This document shows positions 11,392 through 24,145 of a stretch of 64,000 nt of DNA, one piece after another (within the stretch, counting starts at the first letter, position 1; each line of letters opens with the position of its first letter). Under the pieces are notes generated by a model, which did no database searches, had not been told where the DNA came from, and was given only the letters and a program-made list of their open reading frames with translations. Position numbers and translations under genes: made by a program. The DNA comes from Conus ventricosus (Eukaryota; Mollusca; Gastropoda; Neogastropoda; Conidae), in contig CM031626.1 in assembly GCA_018398815.1 (NCBI GenBank), positions 30,867,197 to 30,931,196 of the forward strand, written 5' to 3'.

Positions 11392-11457
<66 letters not shown>
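11270..11457. repeat. (CA)n-(CGCA)n-(CA)n microsatellite
   Basis: Symmetrical CA, ACGC, CA arrangement. It corresponds to 22893-23083. Confidence 0.96.
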
Positions 11458-11459
<2 letters not shown>

Positions 11460-11877
11460 GGGATCGAAATGGTGCTGTCACGCCGATAGTTGTGGACCTT
11501 CAGCAACCTGATGTGATGGGAAGGACAGTTCTGTGCCCTGTTGTGCGACCTCGTTCCCAAGTCGTTGCAGAACCTCTGTGGTCAGGGGGGACCTGTGAAG
11601 ATGTAGTGTTATCTGTAGAGCTGGCTGTAGAAGTAACCCGGTCCCAGACTGCTGATGAGGAATGTAAACGCTCTCAACCAACAGTGTTGTTGCACTAATG
11701 CCACAAGGACTACTCTTATCAACACTCACCAGGACGATCGATCCTTGGCGAAGTTGCTCGAGAAGCTCACCGAAGTGTCACTGACCATTAAAGAGTGGAG
11801 GCCCACGCGTTACCCCAGAAGGTAATTCATATGATGGCTACAATTTACTTCGGCATCATGATGTCTTAAATGATCTA
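11458..11877 (+). mobile_element. Fragment of a Gypsy-associated repeat, cut by the gap
   Basis: About 420 bp shared with 23087-23450 (same strand) and with 62406-61700 (opposite strand). In those longer copies it lies upstream of Gypsy integrase sequence, so it is probably the 5' part (gag or leader) of the same decayed element. No protein motif is recognised in the fragment itself. Confidence 0.6.
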
Positions 11878-12877
11878 NNNNNNNNNNNNNNNNNNNNNNN
11901 NNNNNNNNNNNNNNNNNNNNNNNNNNNNNNNNNNNNNNNNNNNNNNNNNNNNNNNNNNNNNNNNNNNNNNNNNNNNNNNNNNNNNNNNNNNNNNNNNNNN
12001 NNNNNNNNNNNNNNNNNNNNNNNNNNNNNNNNNNNNNNNNNNNNNNNNNNNNNNNNNNNNNNNNNNNNNNNNNNNNNNNNNNNNNNNNNNNNNNNNNNNN
12101 NNNNNNNNNNNNNNNNNNNNNNNNNNNNNNNNNNNNNNNNNNNNNNNNNNNNNNNNNNNNNNNNNNNNNNNNNNNNNNNNNNNNNNNNNNNNNNNNNNNN
12201 NNNNNNNNNNNNNNNNNNNNNNNNNNNNNNNNNNNNNNNNNNNNNNNNNNNNNNNNNNNNNNNNNNNNNNNNNNNNNNNNNNNNNNNNNNNNNNNNNNNN
12301 NNNNNNNNNNNNNNNNNNNNNNNNNNNNNNNNNNNNNNNNNNNNNNNNNNNNNNNNNNNNNNNNNNNNNNNNNNNNNNNNNNNNNNNNNNNNNNNNNNNN
12401 NNNNNNNNNNNNNNNNNNNNNNNNNNNNNNNNNNNNNNNNNNNNNNNNNNNNNNNNNNNNNNNNNNNNNNNNNNNNNNNNNNNNNNNNNNNNNNNNNNNN
12501 NNNNNNNNNNNNNNNNNNNNNNNNNNNNNNNNNNNNNNNNNNNNNNNNNNNNNNNNNNNNNNNNNNNNNNNNNNNNNNNNNNNNNNNNNNNNNNNNNNNN
12601 NNNNNNNNNNNNNNNNNNNNNNNNNNNNNNNNNNNNNNNNNNNNNNNNNNNNNNNNNNNNNNNNNNNNNNNNNNNNNNNNNNNNNNNNNNNNNNNNNNNN
12701 NNNNNNNNNNNNNNNNNNNNNNNNNNNNNNNNNNNNNNNNNNNNNNNNNNNNNNNNNNNNNNNNNNNNNNNNNNNNNNNNNNNNNNNNNNNNNNNNNNNN
12801 NNNNNNNNNNNNNNNNNNNNNNNNNNNNNNNNNNNNNNNNNNNNNNNNNNNNNNNNNNNNNNNNNNNNNNNNNNNNN
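11878..12877. other. Scaffold gap of 1000 N
   Basis: Exactly 1000 unresolved bases, a conventional placeholder for a gap of unknown size. Open frames across it mean nothing. Confidence 1.
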
Positions 12878-13455
12878 GGGCCAAATTCAGGGAAATTTTT
12901 TTTTTGTTCTAACACTTGAACCCCAAAATTCCCCCGGGCCTTTCTTTCCCCCAGCCTAAAAACCCAAATTCCTTCTCCATCCACCCCCCCCAAAACATCT
13001 CCCACCGGTTAAATAAAAGAACTCTATCAAAAAATTAGGGTATTGTTTTGTGTATGGGTGGGCCCTAGTGTTGCAGAAAAATATTTAAATAATAAACCGA
13101 AATGTTCAGTTAATTTCCATGGGTGTTGCGGGGCTTCAATTTTAAAACCCCAAAAAAAAACGTAATACTTTTGCCCTTTATTTTTTCAAAATTTTGAGGG
13201 GAAAATTTCCTTTTTCCCAACCCCCCACACACACCCCCAAAACCCCCCCACACCCCCCACACCCCACACACACAACACACATCCCCCCAACCACCCCCAC
13301 GACCACCCCCCACGCACGCACGCACCACCCACCCCCGCCACCACCACCACCCACCACCCCCACACAACACAACCAAAACACACACACACACACCACACAC
13401 CCCCCAACCACAAAAACACCCCCCCCCCGGGGCCAAAACACCCCAAAAGACCACA

Positions 13456-13496
<41 letters not shown>

Positions 13497-14545
13497 CCCC
13501 CCCCCAGAAAAACACACCACACAAACACACAACAACACACACACACACCCACCACACACACACACAAACACACACCCCCACTCCCTTTTTCCTCTCTCTC
13601 TCCCCCCTCTCTCTCTCTCCCCCCCACACGCACCCACACACCCAAACAAAACACCACACTCGCAACACACGCCCCGAAACGAAAACATATACAAAACGCC
13701 CGTGCCCCGCGCTTTGCTTTCCCCCAAAAACCCCCACAGACAACAAACCAACCCCAAAACCCCCAGGGAACACACACACACCAACAAAAACACACACACA
13801 CAAAAACACACACCCCCTCCCTTTTTTCTCTCTCCCCCTTCTCTCTCCCCCTCTCTCTCTTCCCCACACACAAAAACCCAACAAAACACACTCACCCCAC
13901 ACACCACAAAAACCCCCACACACACACACACCGCACACACATGCAGACTTATACACAAAAAAACAGGGCGCCCCGGTCCCACGCCACACACACACACCCC
14001 ACAACACCACACACCCACACACAAACACAAAAACACACACACACAAAAATACCCACACCCCACACACACACACACACCCCCCACACACAACACACAAAAC
14101 GCATGCAGCACCCCCACGCACCACGCAGAAAGGGGAACACATACCTCTCTCTCCCCTCTCCTTTTCCTTCCCCCTCCCCTGTTTCTCCCTCGCTTCTTTT
14201 CTCCCCTCCCCTTTTCCCCTCCCCTTCCCCTCCCCTCCCCCTCTCTTTTTTTCCTTTTCCTCTCTCTTCCTCCTCTCTTTTCTTTTCTCTTTTCCCCTCT
14301 CGAAACCCCAACAAGCACATACACACCGCAAGAAAACCATGCACGCTTTTTTTGTGATAATCAGACAAGAGAAAACCTCCCCGAGGGGGTTGGGAAAAAA
14401 AAAACCAAAAAAAAACAAAACAAAAAAATGTGCATGGGGGGATTTTGATGTTTTTTTTAAAACTCCTAAAAGCGCTGTGTAGGGGTTTCCCTTTCCCTAA
14501 AGATAATTTTTTAAAATTTAAAACCCCCGTTTGTTTTTTTGGGGA
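12878..14545. other. Low-quality copy of the 1-501 CA repeat region
   Basis: C- and A-rich sequence in which recognisable anchors survive: a cacatgcagacttatacac segment near 13938 matches 123-139, and ccatgcacgcttttttt near 14338 matches 328. The rest is distorted into homopolymer runs, including a C run of about 37 at 13458-13494. The long glycine- or proline-rich frames here are not genes. Confidence 0.75.
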
Positions 14546-14752
14546 TTTTTTGTGCGGTTTGCTTTCCCAAATTTTTAATTCCCTGCCATAACTCAAGCAG
14601 TGAACACATGATTTATAAAAAACAAAATAGATTCAATAACCCAATGCGGTGCAAACAGGGATTTATAGAAAAAAGAAAAATTCCGACCCAAAAGGGGTTT
14701 AAAATTTTCCGGGGGGGTTTTTAGTTTAATTCCTTTGTAAATAGGGCATCAG

Positions 14753-17012
14753 GTTTTAAACCGTTTTCCCGTTGATTTTTGTAACAGTTTTAAAACGAAG
14801 CCCCCGGGGGCGCGCCTTTTCTTTTTTTTCCCAGGTTTTAGGGCTAAAAGGGGGTGAGGAAGGGTTTCAGTGCGGGATTGAGAGGAACCCAAAAATTATG
14901 GCCTTTCCCCCACTTTTGACCTCCCCTGGAATGACGACACCACTGGCAGCCAGGACCCCACAGAGCCCCAACAGGAAACCAGCAGAGAAAAAAAGGAAAA
15001 CGGCCCCCTGACAGGGGGAACGCGGTTAGGGGGTATTTTTTTTTTTTTGGAAAACGACCATTTTTGGGGGGTCTTTAACGCCTTTAGTTTTTTGTTACCC
15101 TGTTTAGATTGGGTTTTAAATAGGGAAAAACCGGGCCCAGAAAATTTAAGAAACTGCCCCTATGGGGCCCAAACGTGAGGAAGAGGATTAGGTTGCAGTG
15201 ATTTATGACACTGAAAGAGTAAATGTGACCAAGGGAAACCTCAGCCCCTTTGGGGAAGGGGATGGAATGCAAATTTTCTGTTCCCGAAAGGAAAAAACTT
15301 CCCCCGTGTGAGGTTTACAGGGAGGAGAAGGTAATTTCTGCCCGTGTCAGTCCCCCGTGCCCACATGATGCCCACAAACAATGTGAGCTGAATAGGGGCC
15401 CCAAAAAAGGGGTGTGACTAAAAAAAGGGAAAATTTGGGGCCCAAGAAAAAAAGATCAAAAGTGATTAAAAAAAGATTAAAAATTTTGAACTTTTTAAAA
15501 TGATAACAAAGGCTAAGAATCCTTTCGTGCTACAAGCGGCACTAAAAGTTTCCCAAATTCAGTTATTTATTTTCCAAAAAAGTAGGGAAACCCGTATAAT
15601 ATCCGGTCCCCCCACCAACAAAAAACTAAATAAAATTCCCATCTAAAGTAGAAAAACAAAAAGTGAAAAACAAATATTGCAAAACCAAGGGCTTTGGGGA
15701 AACCCTTTTTTTAAGAAATATATTTTCGATAGGCAAAACCTCCAAATCCCCTTTTTTTCCCGAACGGAAAATATAGCAAAAACAAAAAAGAGGGACAAAC
15801 CGGGAAAACAATAGATTTCAACAGGTTTATTCCCCATGAAGAAAATTTCATTAAAAGGGGCCAAAAAATTTCCCTTTGGAAATTTTTTCGGTAAAAAAAG
15901 CAGAGCAAAACAATTTAAAGTTGTCTTTGAGAATATACCCCCGTTTACCATGGGAATTTTCAAAAATCTGGGGGGCCAAAATCAGTTTTCAGGCCCGCCC
16001 TGTAAAATTTAGAACCTGAAGATTTTTGAAAAAACATTTTTCCCGGGGAGAACTTTATTTTTTCCCCCCTGTCAAGTCTAGGACCGTTTAAATTTTTGGG
16101 ATAAAAGAGGTAAAAAAGGTTTCTTAAGTTTTAGAGAATTCCTTGGGGGGCAAGGAAATATTGAAAAACACCATTTAATTTAAAGTACATAGGGGTTGTG
16201 GGAAAAGAAAGGCTAACCCCCAAAACATAGGGTTTTCCCCCCCAAAATTTAATTTTAAGTTGAGGGCATCCCTCCCCTAAATGGCTGAAACTGGGCCGAA
16301 AGAAGTAGTTCCCTTTAGGGGGCCCCACTGTGAATATTGGGGGGGGGGAAAAAGTTTCTGTCAACCGGGCCTTTCCCCCCAAAATTCCCTTTTACGCCCC
16401 GATGGGGTCACATGGGTTTAGGCATGAAGGGCGCTCTAGGCATTCCCGGGACCCTTTGGCGTTTTTTAGGTTGCGACTTTTGGGAACGACCCGACTAAAA
16501 GGTAGGGTTTTTCAAATGAAGGCAAAACCGGACAAACCACGAGTCAGGAAAAAACCATATTTTTATGTCAGTTCATCATCTGGAGTGGGCATTTTTTGGA
16601 AAACCATTTACAAAAGGGGGATTCAAATGCACCAAAGGGTTTTTTTTTCTCTCGGGCCCCGAAATCTATTAAAAGCCTGGGCACGTCTTGTAAAACATCA
16701 CGTTTCCCTTATCCCATGATCAACAGTTTGTTCATGTCATTGCAAAATGACGTAGACAGGGAGACAAAAGCCAACGTCGTGTCAAAATGAAAATGGTTTC
16801 AAAGGGGAAATTTTGTGCTTTTTTTTTGTAGTAGAGTTATGGGGAATTTTTTCCCGGTAAGTCAAAATTGATCACACTGGGGGGGTTTTTTCATGAATAT
16901 ATGCCTTCAATGGTTTAAAGAGCAAAAGGCGATTCTTCGAAATTTTTTGGGAAACACCCCCCCTTAAATTTCCCTTACATCCCCCTTTTTTTTTTTTTCA
17001 TAATACACACAT
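14753..17012 (-). pseudogene. GRL101-like receptor terminal exon, corrupted second copy
   Basis: It is collinear with 3502-5561. Matching anchors include the segment around 14925-14990 (against 3650-3700), the block around 15845-15905 (against 4465-4510) and the LDLa region near 16700. The reading frame is destroyed throughout by substitutions that lengthen homopolymers rather than by a few discrete lesions. I therefore read it as poor consensus sequence of a second allele or paralogue, not as evidence of gene death. The homopolymer corresponding to the 24-C tract is only seven bases here. Confidence 0.75.
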
Positions 17013-17659
17013 TTAAAATTTAAAAAAAAAACAACAAAAAAAACAGCCAAACTGTTAAAAAAAAAAAACTTTAAAAAAAAAAATTCCCTTTATTTTTTAA
17101 AAAGTGGCCCGATAGAGGAGAAATAGAAAAGTATTTGATAAATACTTTTTTTAAATTTTTTTTTTTTAAAAAAAAGAAGCAAATACAAAACCCTACATTA
17201 AATAAAAAATCCCCCCACACAACCACAAAAACCCACACACACACACACAAAACACACACCCCACACACACCCCACACACCACACAAACACACACACAACC
17301 CCACACCAAAAACAAAAACCAAAGATAAATTGATGAAAGGGAAAGGGTTTTAAGGCAAACTCTCAACATTCTGGGGATTTCTGGGATTTTTGGGATGAAT
17401 TGGGTTTGTTTAAATTTTTTGTAAAATTCTGGCATTATTTTTTTAAGATAAAAAATATTTTGGGGAAAAATTTTTTGTCCCATTTTGGGTTTTTTAAAAA
17501 GATATTTTGCTTCAAATAAAAAAAATGTTTTTTAAATACCAAATTTTGGGGGGGAAAAACCCCCCTCGTTCCCCCGGGATTGAAATTCAAGGTAAAGAAC
17601 TGAAAAGGGGCTTGGGCATTTAAAAATTTAGGAGGAAGTGGTTTCCCGAAAGAAAAAGG

Positions 17660-18203
17660 AACATTACCTGTCCCTTTTACAGGGGAACATGTCTCCCTTG
17701 CAAGCAGGATGACACAGAAATTTTTGTCACGGGCCTCTAAACAATCCTCGAAAATCACACACAAGGGGCTAAAAGGAAAGAAAAATTTGAGTCAAGTCCC
17801 CAATAAAAAATTTGGGTTTTTGTCCCGTCCCGGGGCCAATACTGCAAATTGCCTTGGGGACCATGGGCTCCCGGGGTTTTTTCCAGTTCCCCCGGGGACG
17901 CTTTTAAACACAGGCCCTAGTTGGGGAAAACAGGTGCCCGGGATGGGACAAAAGATCGAAGGGACAAAATTGGCGTTGTCTTTTTGTCAGCACAGGAAGT
18001 GTGACAAAGGGGTTTATTGTTTGGGTAATGTTTGTGGAAAGGGGGAGGGAATTCAAAAACAAATCCAAAACACTTTGTTTCAGCTATTTTTTCAAAAAAC
18101 CCAAAGCCAAAGTATTTGCATGAAAATGGAGAAATTTGGTTTTGGGGGGGAAAAAAAACCACGGGAAACCCCCCTCCCCCCCAAAGCCCAAAAAAATGCG
18201 TAC
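17660..18203 (-). pseudogene. GRL101-like receptor middle exon, corrupted second copy
   Basis: Matches 6148-6657 in order, including the acceptor context GCAAACGTTACG near 18205 and the donor region near 17665. The frame is lost to the same homopolymer-type distortion as its neighbours. The intron between it and the terminal-exon copy has degraded CA and A-rich sequence, as in copy 1. Confidence 0.7.
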
Positions 18204-18368
18204 CCGCAAACGTTACGTGTGGTTGGGTTTTTAAAAAAAAAAAAAAAAAAAGAAAAGAAAAAAGGAAATTTTCCAAATTTAGAAACGCACTTGTGAAATA
18301 AAATGAAAACAGGCTTGATGGACCGAACCTGCACTATAAACAATGAAAAAACAACTAAACTCTCTCTG

Positions 18369-18445
<77 letters not shown>

Positions 18446-19290
18446 TAGTCACTTGAATTACAAATAACCCGCATATTTCCATACCTTCCTGGTACACAAC
18501 ACCACACCACCACCTACACACATATCATCATCATCATCACCACCATCATTATCATCATCGTCAACATCATCACCACCACCATCAAAATGTGAGAGTTGTC
18601 TTACTACTGCTTTTCTAGACATATCATAAATCAAACTTGCTTTATCATGTCAAAACAAGACAGTGGCTGTGGCTGCCTCTGCGATTTTCATGAAAACAGG
18701 TAGGTTGATAAAACTGTACCTGGTTCCATGAATTTCAGGGCGGAAGTTTTCATTTTTCTGTTGCCTGGTGCACAGTTATCGATCCGCTTGTCGGTTTTCA
18801 CCCTAAACCCCACGCACCCAGTGAGGCTAACGGACCGTGGCGGGGCAGCACCTCACTGGCTGGGGCTGTGTTGCAGCAGTCTGTTGTAAAGACTTTGTAT
18901 CACATTAGTTGTGTCAGCAGAATACTTTTGGAAGGTAAGAGAAACTATCACTGTATGAAAAAGAGTGCATAGCAACAGTCTGGGCTATGGAGAAGTAGTC
19001 CAAGTACTGTGGGGGATGCCTCTGTGTCCCCCAAATAGATAGCAGGCCCACTACACATCTGCAGTCGCGCAACGTTAAGGACGCTTGTCTGTCCCGTTGG
19101 GCTTTGGTACTGCAGGAATACAATTTCTCTGAACTCTCTGTCTCTTGATCTCTCAACGAACTTTGCTAACATATCTCACTCAGACATTTGGGTAAAAGAT
19201 CCCCTGACAAGCCCACCGGTATACTTACACTGTGTGTGTGTCTGTGTGCGTGCGTGCGTGCGTGCGCGTGCGGTGCAGCGTGCTGCGTGC

Positions 19291-19328
<38 letters not shown>

Positions 19329-20156
19329 TGTGTGTGTGCTGTGTAGTGTGTTGATGTATGTATTTTCCGAGGCTGACATTATTGCTGTGTATGTATGTTC
19401 AGGAGGTAGGTAATTTCTCTTAAGAGGGCTACATAATCTGCTGATTCTGTTAGGATGTCTTGTAGATACGAGTCGGTGGTCCTTTTCAGGCCTTTTGGCT
19501 TTATGATCCTTTTAGTGTGGTGTCTTTCAAGACAGACGGCTGTGACCCCTTTAAGCTGGGCATTTCGCGGGGACACTGCCCGATTGGTGACTCTCAGCGC
19601 CGGAGCAGTCGTGTGTGAGCTGCTTAAGGGTCCAGTACTTCCCCTCCCTCCCGTCACCTTTGTTGCTGCCTCAGGGTCAAGTGAGGTTTTCTGCCTGAGC
19701 AATGGTCTGTAGTTGTAAGGAAAGAATCAAAATTCACAGTCGTTCCGTGGGTTTTTTTTGTTTGTTTTTTGTTTTTTTTTTTTTTAATCAGTCGTCAGAT
19801 TGTCGAATTCTTTATCACTCGAAAATTAGATAAACATCCACAGTCGTTTTTCCGTTTTGAGGTGTTTTTTTTTTTTGACCGTCTGAATTCTTTGTCACCG
19901 GAATTTTAATCTTTTGTGATAATAGTGTTCAACTGACCCTGACCCTGACCCATCTTTTTCTTTGGTTTTCAAAAATGTCATTACCATAATATATACAAAA
20001 AAGACCAAGGCTGTGCTTTCCCAGGCAGTGTTCTTGTCCTGTTCACGTGGTTGATGTTTGGGCCTGGAGTAGAGCCTGTGTTTCTCTCTCCTATGGTGAA
20101 GTCATTTCGTCCCTGACTTCTTCCCTGCGTGCCCAGATGACCTAGAGTGATATAAG

Positions 20157-20573
20157 GAGATCACCATGAGAGCACGGCATGAAGGGGCACAGAATTTGAG
20201 ACATTTTTTTATGCTGATCGATGAGAATGAGGATGATTAAGATGATGCTACGGATTTCCATTTCAGTCTGAGACTACATGACAGGGCTGTTCTCTACGCT
20301 TCCTTTCATAATATATCCCGGCCTCAACCAGGCCCAGAGATACAGGCACCTGCAGTGTTGGTCAGGAAATTTGAGTAACACTCTCAGAAACGCATCCATT
20401 AAGTGGATGAAACTCGACTGTGTGTCCCAGTCTTCCCAACTGAGTCCGCAGCAAACTCAACTCTGGGTAGGAGCCGGTCGGGGCAGAAGAACCCACACGA
20501 CTCTGATGGGATTCGAACCCACGACCTCCCAGCCGGGAGTCCGCGACGTTAACCACTTCGCCACGGCGGCTGG
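20157..20573 (-). mobile_element. tRNA-derived retroposon, short copy 3
   Basis: Same insertion as 8562-8981, with the same internal end point and flanks, so it is an allelic or duplicated copy rather than an independent insertion. The tRNA-like head is at 20573-20501. Confidence 0.8.
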
Positions 20574-20717
20574 TGTTTGATTTGTTTTGTTTTCATGTAC
20601 ATTCATTTTGGCCAGCTGGAAATTGGACGTGGCCCCAAACGTTTATTGAAAAAACTGTGAGGAATCCTTCGTACGATTTTTAAAGTTTCCCTCTGAATCA
20701 TCATATATGACTCTTCT

Positions 20718-20740
20718 AGAGAGAGAGAGAGAGAGAGGAG

Positions 20741-20788
<48 letters not shown>

Positions 20789-20817
20789 TGCGTTTGTGGT
20801 GTGTTGTGTGTGTGTGT

Positions 20818-20915
<98 letters not shown>

Positions 20916-20948
20916 GTGTGTGTGTGTGTGTGTGTGTGCCGCGCGTGC

Positions 20949-21017
<69 letters not shown>

Positions 21018-21028
21018 CGTGTGTGTGT

Positions 21029-21097
<69 letters not shown>

Positions 21098-21103
21098 GAG
21101 AGA

Positions 21104-21150
<47 letters not shown>
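20718..21150. repeat. (GA)n-(GT)n-(GA)n compound microsatellite
   Basis: Counterpart of 9127-9536 with a longer and purer GT core. Confidence 0.96.
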
Positions 21151-21152
<2 letters not shown>

Positions 21153-21336
21153 TTAAAAGAAAAGGCCCCCCTAGATTTATTGGATAAGTGCCCTCCCGCC
21201 CCCCCCCCCCCCCCCCCATCCCTCCACACCCATTACCGTTCGTAGTTATAGCACTCAACGTCACAATCAAAGCTTTTGAACATTCACTAGCAAATAACAC
21301 CAGGGGCACCACTACGCATGAAACAGTCATACTTAC

Positions 21337-21568
21337 ATGTCGTTTATAAATTTCTCTGGGTTGCCAAATCTAGTTGATGTCAGCCCACCCAGAGTGAAGT
21401 TAATCTTCTGGCAGACTTCATGGTTTCCCTGAAAGCATACAATTCCGTTGCCGTTTCCAGACTAACTAGAGCAGCCCCATGGCGTTGACATTCCTTCTGG
21501 GCATTCCTTCTGAAAAATGTACGGCGTTCTTTTATGTTGTGGATGTAGCATCTGCCTCCAATCTCTAA
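21337..21568 (-). CDS. GRL101-like receptor, C-type lectin N-terminal exon, second copy
   Basis: Acceptor CTTGCACAG lies above 21568 and donor ACAT|GTAAGT at 21337. It reads LEIGGRCYIHNIKERRTFF, then GAALVSLETATELYAF, then after one frame loss INFTLGGLTSTRFGNPEK and FINDM. It is two bases longer than the copy at 9730-9959, and each copy has its own indel near the same spot. Comparing them supports an intact lectin exon disrupted by sequencing errors. One substitution pair (His to Arg after KE) distinguishes the copies. Confidence 0.75.
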
Positions 21569-21713
21569 CTGTGCAAGGAAACGAAACAAAGGCAACTAGA
21601 GAGTAAGAGACGGGCAATTAAGTGATATTTGTGTAATGTATATATAGATGAACTGAATGTATACAAGTTCATGTGCATGCGTGATGTGCTGTATGAATAT
21701 AAACAGTTGAGTG

Positions 21714-21742
21714 GCGCGCGCTGCTGCGCGTGTGTGTGTGTG

Positions 21743-21802
<60 letters not shown>

Positions 21803-21881
21803 TGTCGTGCGTGGTGGTGTGGTGCGCGCGCGCGTGCATTGAGGTGCGTGCGTGCGTGCATGTGTGTGTGGTGTGTGTGTG

Positions 21882-21934
<53 letters not shown>

Positions 21935-21951
21935 GTGTGTGTGTGTGTGTA
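21714..21951. repeat. (GT)n microsatellite
   Basis: Counterpart of 10096-10325. Confidence 0.95.
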
Positions 21952-21954
21952 GAT

Positions 21955-22862
21955 GAATGTTCGTTTGCGGAGAAAGTAAGGATGACCAGAATTTTATCAT
22001 TCGTGCATCTACGTGAACTGAAACGGGATACATTGGTAGTTCTCCAAATATCGATTCTGTTTTGGTAGAACGATATGAATGAAAAGATGCTTAAACAATT
22101 TGAGCTGAAAACTTTCCATTCGCTTTAAATAATTTATATCCCCAAATTTCACAGCCATATAAAGGTATAGGCAGCACCAATTGACTGGTATAAGTCCAGT
22201 ACAATGTTTTAGGCACATTTCAAATCTTGCCATCTTTAGTAAGGAAAACATTGCACATTGCGCTTGGTCATACAATATACTTCTTACATTTATATAAAAA
22301 AATCCTTTCTGTTAAAGATGATATCTAAATATTTGAAAGTGTGTACTTTTTCAATAGACTGGTTTCTGAACTTCAGGTTTTTTTTTCTTAGGATTATTGT
22401 GTCCATTAAAGACTACACCCTTTTTGTTTTAAATTAGCTGCGTTAACATTATACATCAAGAGCATGCTGTGGACCACAAAAAGTATATGCAATAATAACA
22501 ATATCATCAGCGAATAAAAAGCAAAGCAAACTAACGTAAACTTAATAAATCTGAGTCAGAAGATTTAAATCAATATTTAGAAAGTACAGTTACGATCTGT
22601 GAGATACAGTTCAAATAATTCAAATACAACGAAAATAGCAAAGATGACAGATTGTTACCTTGACGAACACCTCTAAAACTGTCAAATTTTCAGATTGACT
22701 CTCGTTATAAATAAACAAGTTTTTATTTGCTGATCATATCTGTGATTACTTGCAAAATCTTTCCATTTACAACCTCTTTGATAAACCTTTGCCGTAATCC
22801 CTGCCTCCAACTGAATCGAACGCTTTTGTGAAATCAACAAAAAAACAAAACAATAGCTTTCT
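21955..22862 (-). mobile_element. LINE fragment (RT domain), second copy
   Basis: Same element and end points as 10330-11226. The FADD catalytic box is near 22528-22500 and the upstream palm motif begins near 22850. Frames are further broken by one-base indels. Confidence 0.78.
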
Positions 22863-22892
22863 ACGACTATTGAAAATATTAATTAAACTTTT

Positions 22893-22919
22893 TAACACAA
22901 CCACACCACACACACACAC

Positions 22920-22970
<51 letters not shown>

Positions 22971-22976
22971 CGCACA

Positions 22977-23008
<32 letters not shown>

Positions 23009-23083
23009 CCACAGCACCAACCACCAAACACCACAGCACCACCACCACCACCAACACACACACACACACACACACACACCACA
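22893..23083. repeat. (CA)n-(CGCA)n microsatellite
   Basis: Counterpart of 11270-11457 with CCA interruptions. Confidence 0.93.
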
Positions 23084-24145
23084 CATGGGGATCGAAATGG
23101 TGCTGTCACGCGATAGTTGTGGACCTTCAGCAACCTGATGTGATGGGAAGGACAGTTCTGTGCCCTGTTGTGCGACCTCGTTCCCAAGTCGTTGCAGAAC
23201 CTCTGTGGTCAGGGGGGACCTGTGAAATGTAGTGTTATCTGTAGAGCTGGCTGTAGAAGTAACCCGGTCCCAGATGCTGCTGAGTGAGGAATGTATAACG
23301 CCTCTCAAACCAACCGGTGTTGTTCGCACTAATGCCACAAGGACTACTCTTATCAATCTCTCACAGCGATCGATCCCTTGCGAAGTTGCTCGAGAAAGTC
23401 AACGAAAGTGTCACGAATAAGTGGAGCCCACGCGTTACCAAGGATAATCATACTGAATGGCACAGAATTTATGCTTCTTGAGTGCATTCATTGAGCGCGT
23501 CTTAGCCCTGATCAATGATTTGAACTTGGAGTAAAGCATGATGAGCTCCGTGCCATATGAGAACAGATGGAGGCAGCTCAATTACAAGATGAAAGTTGCT
23601 GCAGTCTGGCAACCAGCCGAGGAGAGAGGCTATCAGGTCAAAGCCTCACTGCAGAACATGGAGCAGGGGTTTGTAGAACTCTGCATACACTCTCATGAAA
23701 CACTCTCATTGCAGGAAGGATAAAACAGAGCCCTGAAGCAATGCAGTAGCGGCAGAGAGATGTTAAACTGGATTGGTCAAGGAGAACAAAATGAATTCTA
23801 AGGCTAATTTTCCCTACAATACAGGTTCCCGTGTCAGTGATAAAGGCGAGTCAAAAATGGAAATGGCATGTCCGAGTGGTCATGTTCGAATCCGCGCCAA
23901 GGTCTCCAAGATGGTGAAATAGAAGGTAGCAGAGGGACATCGAGTCATAACTGGTGTGGCCCAACCCACTAGAGTGTCAGGAGATAAGGCCGAACACTTG
24001 CTTGAAGGGCTTCTCTTCTAGGACTCTCTGCGCCACGCTCTCCATGATTCTTTCTACATCGTTCATATCTTGCCATAGACAGTCTTCTATTATAGCACTC
24101 CCCTTCTGTGTTGCCCATAGTAACGGACATCTGGCGTCATCGCAG

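Larger units (their letters stand above)
18204..21336 (-). other. Second copy of the long receptor intron
   Basis: Sequence quality recovers near 18290. It contains (CT)n at 18361-18444, CAT/CAC repeats near 18520-18585, GCGT/GT repeats at 19228-19345, the short retroposon (20157-20573), GA/GT repeats (20718-21150) and a C run (21199-21217). Differences from 6658-9729 are mostly one-base indels and repeat-length changes. Confidence 0.75.
12878..23450. repeat. Receptor locus, copy 2 of the tandem-appearing duplication
   Basis: Same order and orientation as 1-11877 but without the LINE and retroposon of 502-3327. Up to about 18290 it is badly corrupted. From there to 23450 it matches copy 1 closely, with scattered single-base indels and different microsatellite lengths. 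Confidence 0.85.

Noticed and set aside
11856..13005. Open frames spanning the N runs (also 32966-34132)
   Set aside because: They consist of unresolved bases.
13110..14418. Open frames of about 400 codons, Gly/Cys/Val-rich or Pro/Thr-rich
   Set aside because: They read through a corrupted CA repeat with homopolymer runs; there is no domain and both strands are open at once.
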